This document shows, one piece after another, positions 24,783-34,485 of a stretch of 64,000 nucleotides of DNA. A program made the translations under genes and the position numbers. The notes beneath the pieces were generated by a model. The model made no database searches. It saw only the letters and a list, made by a program, of their open reading frames with translations, and was not told the DNA's origin. The DNA is from Bacteroidales bacterium. GTDB lineage: Bacteria > Bacteroidota > Bacteroidia > Bacteroidales > UBA4417. The number at the start of each line of letters is the position of its first letter. Position 1 is the first letter of the stretch. Location of the stretch: the NCBI GenBank assembly GCA_030654075.1, contig JAURYB010000147.1:1-64000 (forward strand), written 5' to 3'.

Positions 24783-27608
24783 ATGAGATTCAAAAAAATT
24801 TTACCCTTAATACTAATTGCCTTCCTGAGTTTTTATGCACAGGCTCAAAATCAGAGACCATCACGCGTCTCTATCAAAGGAAGTCTGCAGGATACATTGC
24901 ACGAAGCAATACCATTTGCAACTGTTATGCTGCTCAATAATGCCGACTCATCGCTGGTTAACTTCCTTTCGAGCAACGACAAGGGCGAGTTCGAATTCAA
25001 CAATATTAAAAACAGCACTTACCTGCTTAAAGTGCAGCATATGAGTTTTTTGCCGGTACAAAAACTATTACAACCTTCCGCAACCATAATCAATAACCTG
25101 TCAGTTGTTACCATGAAACCTATTTCCACAATGCTGATGGAAGTAGTGATACGGGCAGCAAAAGCGCCTTTGCGTATCAAAGGCGATACTGTTGAATACG
25201 ATGCTTCAACCTTTAAAGTTCCGCCCGGATCAACAGTTGAAGATTTACTTCGCCGCCTGCCGGGAATTGATGTAGATGCTGACGGAAATATCAGTACTCA
25301 AGGCAAAGATGTAACCCGTATGTATGTGGATGGAAAAACTTTTTTTGGTGATGATCCGAAAAGTGTAACCAAGAACCTTGGAGCGGAAGCCATTTCGAAA
25401 GTACAGGTTTACAACGAAAAATCCGAACAATCAAAACTTACGGGAGTAGATGATGGTTCACAGGAAAAAACCATGAACCTCGAACTGAAAGAAGAATTTA
25501 AAAAAGGAGCTTTTGGTAAAGCTACAATCGCAGGTGGTACCGAAGAACGATGGGCTGCACGAGCCAACTACAACCGTTTTAACGATAAATCACAGCTTTC
25601 CTTTATTGGTTATGGAAATAATGTGAATCAAACCGGTGTAAACTGGGAAGATTACGGGGAGTTTAAAGGGAATAACGCTTTCAACAATTTTGATAACGGC
25701 GATTTCGGTTTTAACCGGAACGGCGGACATATGTTCTATTTCAGCAGCGACGATTCTCCTGTAAGTAACTATGATGGCAAGGGTTTGACTGAAAACTATG
25801 GTGCAGGAACAAACTTCAACTTTGATAATAAAAAGACAAAATTTAACGCCAGCTATTTTTATAATCAGACACAGCTTGATTTTGAACAGAAAAGTTACCA
25901 GAAAACATATCTTGATGGCGAAAATGCTTTTGAGCAATATGATTCATTGATAAATGATGATTTCCGTTCGAGCCACAGCATTGCAACCCGTTTTGAGCAG
26001 GAATTCGACTCCAGCAATAAACTTATTGTGAAAGCTAATTTCCGCTACTCTTTAAACACGAACAATAGAATCAACAACCAGCAATTCAGCGATTATACAC
26101 TTGAGCCATACAATACGCTTAACCTTGATAACACTACGGATTTAGCTGCATCAAAAATTACATCGGCGGCAATTTACAGGCATCTTTTCAAAAAGAAAGG
26201 ACGCTCATTTGCATTCAGTGGCGGATATAACAGTAATTTCAGTGATGGCACCGAAAACTATAACTCAATAAATAAGTTTTTTGACGCAACCACACCAACT
26301 GAGCAGATAAGGCAAATGATAAATACCAACAAAAATGTTAACGAATTAAAATCAAGCGCTTTATATACCGAACCTTTATCAAAAAGAATATTTCTCGAAT
26401 TCTTCTACAATTTCAGCCAGTTAACCAATAAAAGTAACCGTCAGGCCTATCCTTTCGGAAACGAAGTACATATTGATAGTTTAAGCGCATACTACGACCA
26501 GGTAACTATGTACAACCGTTTGGGATCCGTCCTCAGGTATTCGTACAACGGGCTTAATGCTTCGGTTGGTGTGGCTATGCAACAACTAAAACTTACAGGA
26601 TTATACTCGCTCGACGAAGGTTTGCCATGGTACAATGAGAAAGTAACTAAGGACTACCCGAACTTTACGCCTAATTTAAACCTAAATTATGAATTCAAAA
26701 ATAATATGCGCCTCGATTTAGGATATTCAAACGATATTTCGGCACCTGATTTTAATGATCTTCAACCTGTAAAGAACACAAGCAATCCTGCTTACCAGGT
26801 AGTTGGAAATCCGGATCTGATTCCCGAAAATGCACATAATGTGGAATTTGGAGTTCACTACTGGAATCCTTCGTCCTTTTCGAGCATAGGAGTGAATGTA
26901 AACTACGGCATTACTAAAAATCCGATTGTTTATAGCCAGAGCACACGTTTTGATCCGGCTACGGGTATGATTACAACTTCAACACCTGAAAACATGGATC
27001 AAGGAACCAACATGGGTTCCTGGTTGTGGTCGAGCATTCCTATCATTAAAACCAAACTTACAATTGATATTAACGGAGGTGTTAACGCTTCAAACACACC
27101 CACCCGTATCAACGATACACTCGACGATATACAATCGATCAGATATAATTTAGGCAGCAACCTTAATTTCACGGCTAGCAGTAAATTAGTACTTTCGGTT
27201 GGTGGCAGTGGTGGATTCAGTACAGTAAGGTATAATGAAAACAAAGAAAATGACCAGGATTACTTCAATTATATAATCCGTTCCTCCATAAAATGGCAGT
27301 TTATGAGCCGGATGTTTTTCGAGAGTAACTTCAATTACTCAGTGTTTAAAAATGAAAGCTTTGGCTTTGATCAGTCTATTCCTTTATGGAACGCTTCGGT
27401 GCGCCGTATTATGGGTAAGAAAAACAAGTTTGAAATGCGCCTGGCAGCTTTCGATATTTTCAATAAAAACGTTAACATTAATCAGTATGCCTACAAGAAC
27501 ATTGTCGGAACAAGCAAAACCAATACGCTGGCCCGCTATTTCATGCTCAGTATAACATACAATATGAAAGGTTTTGAGAATAAAATCCAGAAGAACCGTT
27601 TCATGTAG
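24783..27608 (+). CDS. TonB-receptor-like outer-membrane barrel protein
   Basis: A 941-residue outer-membrane protein: signal peptide (1-21, ending AQAQ), carboxypeptidase-regulatory-like domain (about 28-115), plug-like domain (about 118-225, with VEDLLRRLPGIDVDADGNI and MYVDGKTFFGDD), and a large beta barrel of the OMP_b-brl_3 type. It lacks a clear TonB box and the usual VLRG plug motif, as is common for this family, so it may or may not be TonB driven. A Pho-type array precedes it and a GLPGLI-family gene follows, a pairing often seen in Bacteroidota. The substrate is unknown; phosphate-linked regulation is inferred from the promoter. Confidence 0.92.
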   Translation: MRFKKILPLILIAFLSFYAQAQNQRPSRVSIKGSLQDTLHEAIPFATVMLLNNADSSLVNFLSSNDKGEFEFNNIKNSTYLLKVQHMSFLPVQKLLQPSATIINNLSVVTMKPISTMLMEVVIRAAKAPLRIKGDTVEYDASTFKVPPGSTVEDLLRRLPGIDVDADGNISTQGKDVTRMYVDGKTFFGDDPKSVTKNLGAEAISKVQVYNEKSEQSKLTGVDDGSQEKTMNLELKEEFKKGAFGKATIAGGTEERWAARANYNRFNDKSQLSFIGYGNNVNQTGVNWEDYGEFKGNNAFNNFDNGDFGFNRNGGHMFYFSSDDSPVSNYDGKGLTENYGAGTNFNFDNKKTKFNASYFYNQTQLDFEQKSYQKTYLDGENAFEQYDSLINDDFRSSHSIATRFEQEFDSSNKLIVKANFRYSLNTNNRINNQQFSDYTLEPYNTLNLDNTTDLAASKITSAAIYRHLFKKKGRSFAFSGGYNSNFSDGTENYNSINKFFDATTPTEQIRQMINTNKNVNELKSSALYTEPLSKRIFLEFFYNFSQLTNKSNRQAYPFGNEVHIDSLSAYYDQVTMYNRLGSVLRYSYNGLNASVGVAMQQLKLTGLYSLDEGLPWYNEKVTKDYPNFTPNLNLNYEFKNNMRLDLGYSNDISAPDFNDLQPVKNTSNPAYQVVGNPDLIPENAHNVEFGVHYWNPSSFSSIGVNVNYGITKNPIVYSQSTRFDPATGMITTSTPENMDQGTNMGSWLWSSIPIIKTKLTIDINGGVNASNTPTRINDTLDDIQSIRYNLGSNLNFTASSKLVLSVGGSGGFSTVRYNENKENDQDYFNYIIRSSIKWQFMSRMFFESNFNYSVFKNESFGFDQSIPLWNASVRRIMGKKNKFEMRLAAFDIFNKNVNINQYAYKNIVGTSKTNTLARYFMLSITYNMKGFENKIQKNRFM

Positions 27609-27670
27609 AAACAATTTATTAAACATAACATTTGCATGCCGAATATTCAGATTTTAAGGAAGAATGATTT

Positions 27671-27765
27671 AAGAACAAGGAATGTCGATTAACGATTTAT
27701 GAAATCAGCAATCCATAATAATTCTACTTCACGTTAGAAATCATAAATCGTTAAACCTTGTTCTG
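27671..27765. repeat. Long imperfect inverted repeat
   Basis: Left arm 27672-27706 (begins AGAACAAGG, later TTAACGATTTATGA) and right arm 27737-27764 (TCATAAATCGTTAA, then CCTTGTTCT) are reverse complements apart from an 8-base insertion in the left arm. It lies between the barrel gene and the GLPGLI gene and could act as an RNA hairpin that separates their expression. Confidence 0.8.
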
Positions 27766-27845
27766 AAATCAAAAAGCATCTCTTAAAAATCAAGTTATTT
27801 AACAGACAATCATTTACATTCAAAAACTGACCAATCATAAAGAGA

Positions 27846-28613
27846 ATGAGAAAGCAACTCCCTGTTTTTATATTAGTTTTAATAGTTTTTCTGAGTTTCC
27901 AATACACAGACCTGAAAGCACAGAAGGTGGAAGGCACCATCCGTTACCTGCGTACCCAAAACTGGGCAAAAATGATGGCATCGGTGGATTATATCAGCAA
28001 GCAACAGCGCGAACGTATGATGTATATGTGGGGCACACGTTCGGAATGGAAAACATATACTCACCTTCATCTGAATGCTACTGAATCAAAATATGAAAAC
28101 TCGGAAGAGGAAGCCGAACCAGGTGGCGAAGGCTGGAGCAACCGTAAGGAAACCTTTTTCATGAAACGCAATTTCAAAGACAATACGCTTTATGACGGGA
28201 TTACACTTCTGGGTAAAACCTACCTAATTCATGATACAATTGTACCTCCAAAATGGAAAATTATGAATGATATGAAGGAAGTAGCCGGTCACATCTGCAT
28301 GAATGCCTCCTTGAACGACACGTTAAGGAAACAGAATACTATTGTTTGGTTTGCGCTGGACATGCCCGTAAGTGCCGGCCCTGATCGCTTTTTTGGCCTG
28401 CCGGGAGTAATCCTCGAAGTTGATGTGAACAATGGCGCATTGGTTATGACTGCCGACAAAATTGACCTGTTACCGTTAACCACTGAGCTGGACGCACCTG
28501 CAAAAATTAAAGGTAAGAAGATTACCATGGCCGAATACTATAATCTGATTGAGAAGCAGATCAAAGAGCGGAAAGCAGCTGAAGAACCCTGGTTTTGGGG
28601 AATAAGTTATTAG
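27846..28613 (+). CDS. GLPGLI family protein
   Basis: A 255-residue exported protein (signal peptide about 1-26, ending LKAQ). It has the family hallmark GLPGVILEV (184-192) and a preceding WFALDMPVSAGPDRFF segment, as in the GLPGLI family (TIGR01200), restricted to Bacteroidota. Family function is unknown, but members are repeatedly found beside TonB-receptor-like OMP_b-brl_3 proteins, as here. Probably a periplasmic partner of the barrel protein encoded 237 bp upstream. Confidence 0.88.
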   Translation: MRKQLPVFILVLIVFLSFQYTDLKAQKVEGTIRYLRTQNWAKMMASVDYISKQQRERMMYMWGTRSEWKTYTHLHLNATESKYENSEEEAEPGGEGWSNRKETFFMKRNFKDNTLYDGITLLGKTYLIHDTIVPPKWKIMNDMKEVAGHICMNASLNDTLRKQNTIVWFALDMPVSAGPDRFFGLPGVILEVDVNNGALVMTADKIDLLPLTTELDAPAKIKGKKITMAEYYNLIEKQIKERKAAEEPWFWGISY

Positions 28614-28773
28614 GTGTATAAATGGGATAATTTAATCATCTTAGTGAAAAATTAATTCCAGCTATAGTTTTAAACAGTTAATTCAAAGAATTAAGCAAGT
28701 AAAAACCACTGAGTTTAAAATATAATCTGAGATTATCCGTTTGATGTTCAGTACTAAATTTAAATATCTGACT

Positions 28774-29157
28774 ATGAAAATATCATTTTATTTATTGTCA
28801 GGTCTTTTTCTTACAATACTGGTTGGCTGTAGTAACAATCAAAAGAAAGATGACAACAAAGCCATTATTGGAATCTGGCAAAATACAACCACCCCCAATG
28901 CTGCCGTTGAATTTACCAGGGAAGGAGACTATTATCTGAGGATAAACGGAGAACGTCTTTCGATTGATGATACAATTAAAGATAAGTATAGCTACGATCC
29001 ATTAGCGGAAGGAAACAACCTGATAATTTACGGTAATCCGAAAGCAGGTAATACTCAGAGCAAACTGGTGGTTATTAGTCCGGAACGAATAAAAATATCA
29101 TTAGTCAGCCAGGGATCAATTGTTTCGGAAGCGGAGTTTACCAAAGTTAAGGATTAA
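28774..29157 (+). CDS. Small lipoprotein
   Basis: A 127-residue predicted lipoprotein. The start is set at ATG 28774 because MKISFYLLSGLFLTILVGC then forms a clean lipoprotein signal with Cys19; a longer frame from TTG 28741 adds residues that spoil it. The remaining part (GIWQNTTTPNAAVEFTREGDYY and KLVVISPERIKI) looks like a small lipocalin-type or DUF-type beta domain seen in many Bacteroidota lipoproteins. Function unknown. Confidence 0.8.
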   Translation: MKISFYLLSGLFLTILVGCSNNQKKDDNKAIIGIWQNTTTPNAAVEFTREGDYYLRINGERLSIDDTIKDKYSYDPLAEGNNLIIYGNPKAGNTQSKLVVISPERIKISLVSQGSIVSEAEFTKVKD

Positions 29158-29352
29158 TACTCTTGTAAGGTGCCATCCTAAAAGATTGTATCGGATATAA
29201 AATCGTTGTCTCCAAGTCTGACTAATATTTTTTCATCTGTAGCTTTCAATAAAATACAATAAATATCGTGTTTGTATGTTATACTAAAGCAAAATGTGAA
29301 TACTTTTGTAAATAGAAACATTTAAGCAAATAGAAATCACTACTTATATATT

Positions 29353-29478
29353 ATGAAGAAAATAGCAGCATTTCTGGCAACAATAGTAATTCTTACAGTA
29401 TTGCTTTCGTCCTGTGGCTCATCGGAAAAATGTGCTGCATACGGAGAATATAAAGATTATCGTGTTGAAACTAAATAA
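29353..29478 (+). CDS. 41-residue lipoprotein
   Basis: An ATG-started frame of 41 codons: signal peptide MKKIAAFLATIVILTVLLSSC with lipobox LSSC (Cys21), then a short mature tail of 21 residues containing one further Cys and the segment CAAYGEYKDYRVETK. It lies 38 bp before the outer-membrane protein gene at 29517 on the same strand and may be co-transcribed. Small lipoproteins of this form occur in Bacteroidota, function unknown. Confidence 0.78.
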   Translation: MKKIAAFLATIVILTVLLSSCGSSEKCAAYGEYKDYRVETK

Positions 29479-29516
29479 CATATCCGGTTTCTGGTACAAT
29501 TAGTTGATCATTTTAA

Positions 29517-30368
29517 ATGAAACCAAACCGTAGCTTAGTTGTTAACAGATTAAAGGCAAAGCTTATGCGGTTACTACTGGTAATTACCTTTTCAATACTT
29601 ACAATAATTTTACCGTCAATAGTTAAAGCTCAGGATGTTGCTGAAGCTGATACTGTTGATATGGGCATTCTCTTACTCCGGGAGAAATCAGCGAACATCA
29701 TGTTGCACACCCTTGGTTACGGACTTGGTTACCGGTTTGGCACAAACAAAACGTATTATAAGAACCGCATGTTCGAATTTGATCTCCTCGAAATGCGATC
29801 CCCGACCCAGGCGCGCAGTTGGAATACAAATTTGCCAAACACGCGAAGCTATTTTTTTGGAAAGCTTAATAACCTGTATGTTATCCGGGCAGGTGTCGGG
29901 CAACAGCATTTAATGAACCGCAAACCCTATTGGGGAGGAGTAGAACTGAGAGCTTTTTATTATGGCGGAATTGATTTAGGACTCGCAAAACCGAATTATT
30001 TGTATATTGCTTATTATGCTTATGATAGCATTAACCAATATTATATATTTGACAGGACAGAACTTGAACGCTATGATCCTGTAAAGCATTTTCCGGATAT
30101 AGGTACAAATTCAACCACATTGAGCAATATTTATGGCCGTGGGCCGATGCTGAGTGGCTTCAATAAAATAAAACTTTACCCAGGCCTGTATTTCAAAGGA
30201 GGTTTTAATTTTGAATTCAGCGCGGCTAATGACCGGATTAAAGCAGTGGAAATTGGAGCAACTGTTGATATATTCCCCAAGCCGGTACCTATAATGGCTT
30301 TCAAAGAAGCAACTTATTTTTTTATAACCGGTTACCTTAGTTTCCATTTAGGAAAACGATATAATTGA
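29517..30368 (+). CDS. Outer-membrane beta-barrel protein, unknown
   Basis: A 283-residue exported protein. A positively charged N-terminus and a hydrophobic stretch (about 17-37, ending IVKAQ) form the signal peptide. The mature part has alternating strands rich in Tyr and Gly (GYGLGYRFG, GGVELRAFYYGGIDLG, YPGLYFKGGFNFEF) and ends FFITGYLSFHLGKRYN, as in small outer-membrane barrels. No family is recognised. It probably forms a unit with the 41-residue lipoprotein upstream. Confidence 0.75.
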   Translation: MKPNRSLVVNRLKAKLMRLLLVITFSILTIILPSIVKAQDVAEADTVDMGILLLREKSANIMLHTLGYGLGYRFGTNKTYYKNRMFEFDLLEMRSPTQARSWNTNLPNTRSYFFGKLNNLYVIRAGVGQQHLMNRKPYWGGVELRAFYYGGIDLGLAKPNYLYIAYYAYDSINQYYIFDRTELERYDPVKHFPDIGTNSTTLSNIYGRGPMLSGFNKIKLYPGLYFKGGFNFEFSAANDRIKAVEIGATVDIFPKPVPIMAFKEATYFFITGYLSFHLGKRYN

Positions 30369-30552
30369 TGAATCATTTCTTTCATTTAAAGGATTCCATT
30401 AAACATTATTAGGAAGATAGATCCTAATTATATTGTTATTTCTGATTTAAAGATCAGTTTTTTCTGTTTCCGGTTTCCAATATCAATTCTTCTTTTTCTT
30501 TCCTTGTCATAACAACCCCATCTGATTTTAAATTAGCATTACATTTCTCCTT

Positions 30553-30606
30553 CATTTTCAAATTTTCAAATTTTCAAATTTTCAAATTTTCAAATTTTCA
30601 AATTAT
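30553..30606. repeat. Octamer tandem repeat
   Basis: About six to seven copies of the 8-bp unit TTTTCAAA just downstream of the MFS transporter stop codon (minus strand), in the gap before the plus-strand gene ending at 30368. Confidence 0.9.
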
Positions 30607-30611
30607 CGCTT

Positions 30612-31868
30612 CTACTTCATCCCCTTAATCTCCATCTTCCTCAGTTTAGGCGCAAAACCGGCAGTTGCCAAAACAATCAGTACTGTCATCCCACCACCGA
30701 ATACCACTGACGGTACTAATCCCAATAATTTTGCTGCCAATCCGGATTCAAAGGAACCAAGTTCATTCGAAGAGCCAACAAAAATACTGTTTACCGAAGC
30801 AACGCGTCCCCGCATTTCATCAGGAGTATACATTTGCAGAATAGTAGAGCGAATAATCACACTTACATTGTCGAACATCCCGCTTAATGCAAGTAAACCA
30901 ATCGACAACCAGAAATTTCCTGACAAAGCAAATAATATGATGCAGGTTCCAAACCCACCTACAGCCAAAAGCATTTTTTTGCCGGAGCGATGCACTGGTG
31001 GATAATGAGCTAGAAACAGCGCCATGAGTATGGCCCCTAATGCGGGAGCAGCCCTTAGAAAGCCCAAACCCTGCGGACCGGTGTGCAAAATCTCCGAAGC
31101 AAAAACCGGAAGCAATGCTACCGCACCACCAAATAAAACGCCAAACATATCAAGTGCCAGGGCTCCGAGCAGGACCTGGTGATTAAAAACAAATTTTATA
31201 CCTGTAGCCAAACTCGTAAATATTCCTTCTTTGGTAATCCGGGCAGGAATTGGAACCGAAATCGTTGTATAAAAAAATATCAGGCTAAAGGCCGAAAAGA
31301 ATACCACACACATAAACGCAGCGTGTATCCCGAAAAACCCATAAATCAATCCCCCGGCAGCAGGGCCGGAAACTGCGGCAATATGCCAGATAGTACTGTT
31401 CCAGGTAGATGAATTGGCATATAGATCACGCGGAACAATCTGAGCCATGTAGGCAGTTTGGGCTGGATAAAAGAAAGCTCGTGCCAGCCCTGTAAACGCA
31501 ATTACAAAATATAGTGGCAACACTCCTGCTGTTTTATACAAACCGGGCATAATATAACTCATATAAAGCAATACTACGGCGGAAACCACGTACACTGTAG
31601 CCGTAAGAACAATGATGGATTTCCTGTTAACCCGGTCAGCAACATGCCCCGCAAACAACGCGACAACCAGGAAAGGTATTGCTTCTGAAAGCCCAATCAA
31701 GCCAAGTGAAAATGCGTCATGCGTCAGATCGTAAACCTGCCAGCCCACAATTACACTTTGCATTTGAATGGCAAATGTGAGAAAAAAACGTCCGGTAATA
31801 AATTTACGAAAGTCCTTCAGATGCCATACCGCATAAGCATTATTTCGTGTATTTAAGGTTTCTGCCAT
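30612..31868 (-). CDS. MFS transporter
   Basis: A 418-residue major facilitator protein with about 12 membrane segments. It has the motif A loop GHVADRVNRKSII (about 73-85) and a second-half segment TPDEMRGRVASVNSIFVGSSNELGSFESG typical of the EntS/MFS_3 group of exporters (enterobactin exporter and relatives). The N-terminal sequence FRKFITGRFFLTFAIQMQSVIVGWQVYDLT also fits that group. The substrate is unknown. A candidate -7 element (TTTCTTTG, minus strand, 31919-31926) lies about 50 bp upstream. Confidence 0.9.
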   Translation of the reverse strand: MAETLNTRNNAYAVWHLKDFRKFITGRFFLTFAIQMQSVIVGWQVYDLTHDAFSLGLIGLSEAIPFLVVALFAGHVADRVNRKSIIVLTATVYVVSAVVLLYMSYIMPGLYKTAGVLPLYFVIAFTGLARAFFYPAQTAYMAQIVPRDLYANSSTWNSTIWHIAAVSGPAAGGLIYGFFGIHAAFMCVVFFSAFSLIFFYTTISVPIPARITKEGIFTSLATGIKFVFNHQVLLGALALDMFGVLFGGAVALLPVFASEILHTGPQGLGFLRAAPALGAILMALFLAHYPPVHRSGKKMLLAVGGFGTCIILFALSGNFWLSIGLLALSGMFDNVSVIIRSTILQMYTPDEMRGRVASVNSIFVGSSNELGSFESGLAAKLLGLVPSVVFGGGMTVLIVLATAGFAPKLRKMEIKGMK

Positions 31869-32044
31869 TTTGAGTAGAAGGTACTATTTTATCTATAAAA
31901 GCTGTTTTGTTAAGGAGTGCAAAGAAAACAAACTTATGGATAGATAGTATTTAAATAATTTAAATTTCGCGTTTAACCGCCTCCTGGACTATTTCCATTA
32001 TTGTTTTTACAAATGAAATTCTGCCCCTTTCCGGTATTGAAAAA

Positions 32045-32067
32045 AATCCTGTCGTACCGGCAGGATT
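32045..32067 (-). terminator. Intrinsic terminator of the DPP III gene
   Basis: On the minus strand AATCCTG pairs with CAGGATT and is followed by seven T. It lies about 145 bp downstream of the peptidase stop codon. Nothing else is visible in 31869-32210. Confidence 0.75.
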
Positions 32068-32210
32068 ATTTTCTTGCTTTGAACTGAAATCAGAAATCCG
32101 GAAATGAATAATGAATCTTAAAATCAGTTGAATTTCAATTCAGAATTGTAACAAACCATAGATACAGGTTAAGCCAAAACCGTATCAGTACTGTTTACTT
32201 CATTGATTTT

Positions 32211-34265
32211 TCAATATTTCCATGTTGGCAGAAAAGAATAATTGGTTGAATAATCCAACATCTGCCTGGCAAAATTATCAGGATATTCAAGCTTTACATC
32301 GGTGATTTTTCCATTTTCCTGAACCAAGGTGAAAACCGGATTTAAAAATCCGCCGTAAGGCGCAACATTCAGTTTTTTAAACCTGGCAAGAACTTCTTCA
32401 TGCAAAACCTGGTCAACTTTTACACCGTATGTTTCAACCAGGGCTTTTCCAGCATTATAATCACCTTCCGATTTAATCCGCTGGATTTCAGCCAGAAGTT
32501 TACCGAATAATTCACGCAGCTTTACATAATCGTTAATTTTGACATAGGTCTTGCCATCCTGTTTCACAAATTCAATTACTTTGGCAGATGCTCCTTTCTC
32601 AAAACACCAACCCGCAATCAACTGGCGGTTGCGCATATGTGATTCTTCTATGTTTTTACCTGGCGCAATACGGGTAAGCTGTGTTAACAAGCCATTGCGG
32701 ATATACGAATTGTATTCGGCTTTCGCAGCATCTGCCGAAGGCAGAACTTTAAGTTCTACCATTTTCGGATCCATCATATAATATAAAGCGAAAAGGTCGG
32801 CGCGGGCTTCTTCGAGCGTGCTCTGATAATTTCGGAGCGCTTCGCTGCTGGTGCCTGGCAGCAATTGCCCGGAACCATGGCCCAGGCATTCGTGCAAATC
32901 AGTATGTACATTCCCCGCCAGTGAATTGTATTTTCTTGAAAGTTCACGTTCTTCTTCGGTAAGTACAAACTCCTCCAGCATTCCGTTTCCCAAAGCAGCC
33001 TGGTCATAAGCGTAGGTAATATTATCAATGGTTACAGATTTTGAACCATGTTCTTTCCTGATCCAATCCGCATTCGGCAGGTTTATGCCAATAGGAGTTG
33101 ACGGGTAACAATCACCTGCGAGCTGAGCCACAGTTATTACTTTGGCCGTAACGCCTTTAACCTGTTTTTTCTTAAAACGACCTTCAACCGGTGAGTTATC
33201 CTCAAACCATTGCGCATTGCCGCTGATAATCTCAGCACGTTTAGTTCCTTCTTTATCTTTAAAATTAACAACTGATTCCCAGGTCGCTTTGCGGCCAAGC
33301 GGGTCCTCGTAACTTTCGATAAAGCCATTCACAACATCAATATCACTCTTCAGATCTTTGACCCAAAGCACATTGTATTCGTCCCAGGTTTTAAGATTAC
33401 CGGTTTTGTAATACTCCACCAGTTTTGCCAGGGTAGCTTCCTGTTCAGGATTCTCAGCAACAGTAATTGCCTTTTCGAGCCAGAAAACTATTTTCTCAAT
33501 AGCTTCCGTGTAACCGCCGCCTATCTTCCAGATTTTTTCAACTATTTTACCATTCTCTTTAACCAGGTTTGAGTTGAGACCAAACGAAAGCGGATGCTCA
33601 GGGTCAGCTTGTTTCAGGTTTTTATAAAAAGCTTCCACTTCTGATTCATTGACACCTTCATAAAAATTAACTGCCGATGTAAGCACGAGGTCAGCATTGG
33701 CATCAAGATTTACTTTTTTGGGCAATATTTCAGGATCGAACAACACGGGAGTAAGTTCTGTAAGCAGTTGACCGACAGTTTGCCCGGGCTTAACCGGGAA
33801 CTTTGCCTGGTCGCTGTTTTTGACCAACTCATTAAAATATGCAATGCTGATGCCTGGCAAAAACTTTTCAGAAGCGTAATGATGATAAATGCCATTCGAG
33901 AACCAAACCCTTTTGAGGTACACTTCGAAAGCCAGCCAATCAGCGCCTTCTTTTTTGCCATTGTATGTGAGGTATATATTTTCGAGCGTACGGCGTATGG
34001 CCAGGTTGTATTTGCCATTCTGATCAAAAATTATATCGCGCCCGCAAAGTGCTGCCTGGCTCAGGTAATAGACAAGTTCTTTCTGTTCAACAGTAAGCTC
34101 CTCAAAACCGGGAACCTGGTAACGCATAATTTTAAGGTCGGCAAACTGCTCAACCAGGAATTTAAAATCTGAAGGACCTTCTGATTTGGGATTTTCGTTT
34201 TTGGTGGTACAGGAAAACAGAACAATGGTCATTGTAATAGTAGTAATTAATTTAGAAGATACCAT
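32211..34265 (-). CDS. Dipeptidyl peptidase III (M49) lipoprotein
   Basis: A 684-residue zinc exopeptidase that removes dipeptides from the N-terminus of short peptides. The zinc motif HECLGH is at 458-463 and the second metal/catalytic helix EEARAD at 485-490; the five-residue HExxGH spacing, rather than the eukaryotic HEllGH form with an extra residue, is typical of Bacteroidota enzymes. A lipoprotein signal (VLFSC, Cys19) suggests membrane anchoring on the periplasmic side or outer membrane. Length matches the family. The promoter has a perfect -7 element TACCTTTG (34291-34298, minus strand). Confidence 0.94.
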   Translation of the reverse strand: MVSSKLITTITMTIVLFSCTTKNENPKSEGPSDFKFLVEQFADLKIMRYQVPGFEELTVEQKELVYYLSQAALCGRDIIFDQNGKYNLAIRRTLENIYLTYNGKKEGADWLAFEVYLKRVWFSNGIYHHYASEKFLPGISIAYFNELVKNSDQAKFPVKPGQTVGQLLTELTPVLFDPEILPKKVNLDANADLVLTSAVNFYEGVNESEVEAFYKNLKQADPEHPLSFGLNSNLVKENGKIVEKIWKIGGGYTEAIEKIVFWLEKAITVAENPEQEATLAKLVEYYKTGNLKTWDEYNVLWVKDLKSDIDVVNGFIESYEDPLGRKATWESVVNFKDKEGTKRAEIISGNAQWFEDNSPVEGRFKKKQVKGVTAKVITVAQLAGDCYPSTPIGINLPNADWIRKEHGSKSVTIDNITYAYDQAALGNGMLEEFVLTEEERELSRKYNSLAGNVHTDLHECLGHGSGQLLPGTSSEALRNYQSTLEEARADLFALYYMMDPKMVELKVLPSADAAKAEYNSYIRNGLLTQLTRIAPGKNIEESHMRNRQLIAGWCFEKGASAKVIEFVKQDGKTYVKINDYVKLRELFGKLLAEIQRIKSEGDYNAGKALVETYGVKVDQVLHEEVLARFKKLNVAPYGGFLNPVFTLVQENGKITDVKLEYPDNFARQMLDYSTNYSFLPTWKY

Positions 34266-34290
34266 ATGATGTGAAATTAAATTGGCACGT

Positions 34291-34298
34291 CAAAGGTA
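34291..34298 (-). promoter_or_regulatory. -7 element of the DPP III gene
   Basis: TACCTTTG on the minus strand is a perfect TAnnTTTG, about 26 bp before the start codon. No Pho-type half-sites occur at the phased positions. Confidence 0.7.
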
Positions 34299-34485
34299 GT
34301 TTAAGTAAAATGAAAAGTGTAGATTTGATTCTTATTTTATCGATTGCATTTGATTGATTAATACAACTTTAATCAGATTAAATAGTTCAATTGTAATTAT
34401 CGAATTCCGGATTTCAGAAAATACAATTTATTTTCTTTGGATGCTTGAAATGATATTACTGATAACACAATCATCAATGAATCTA

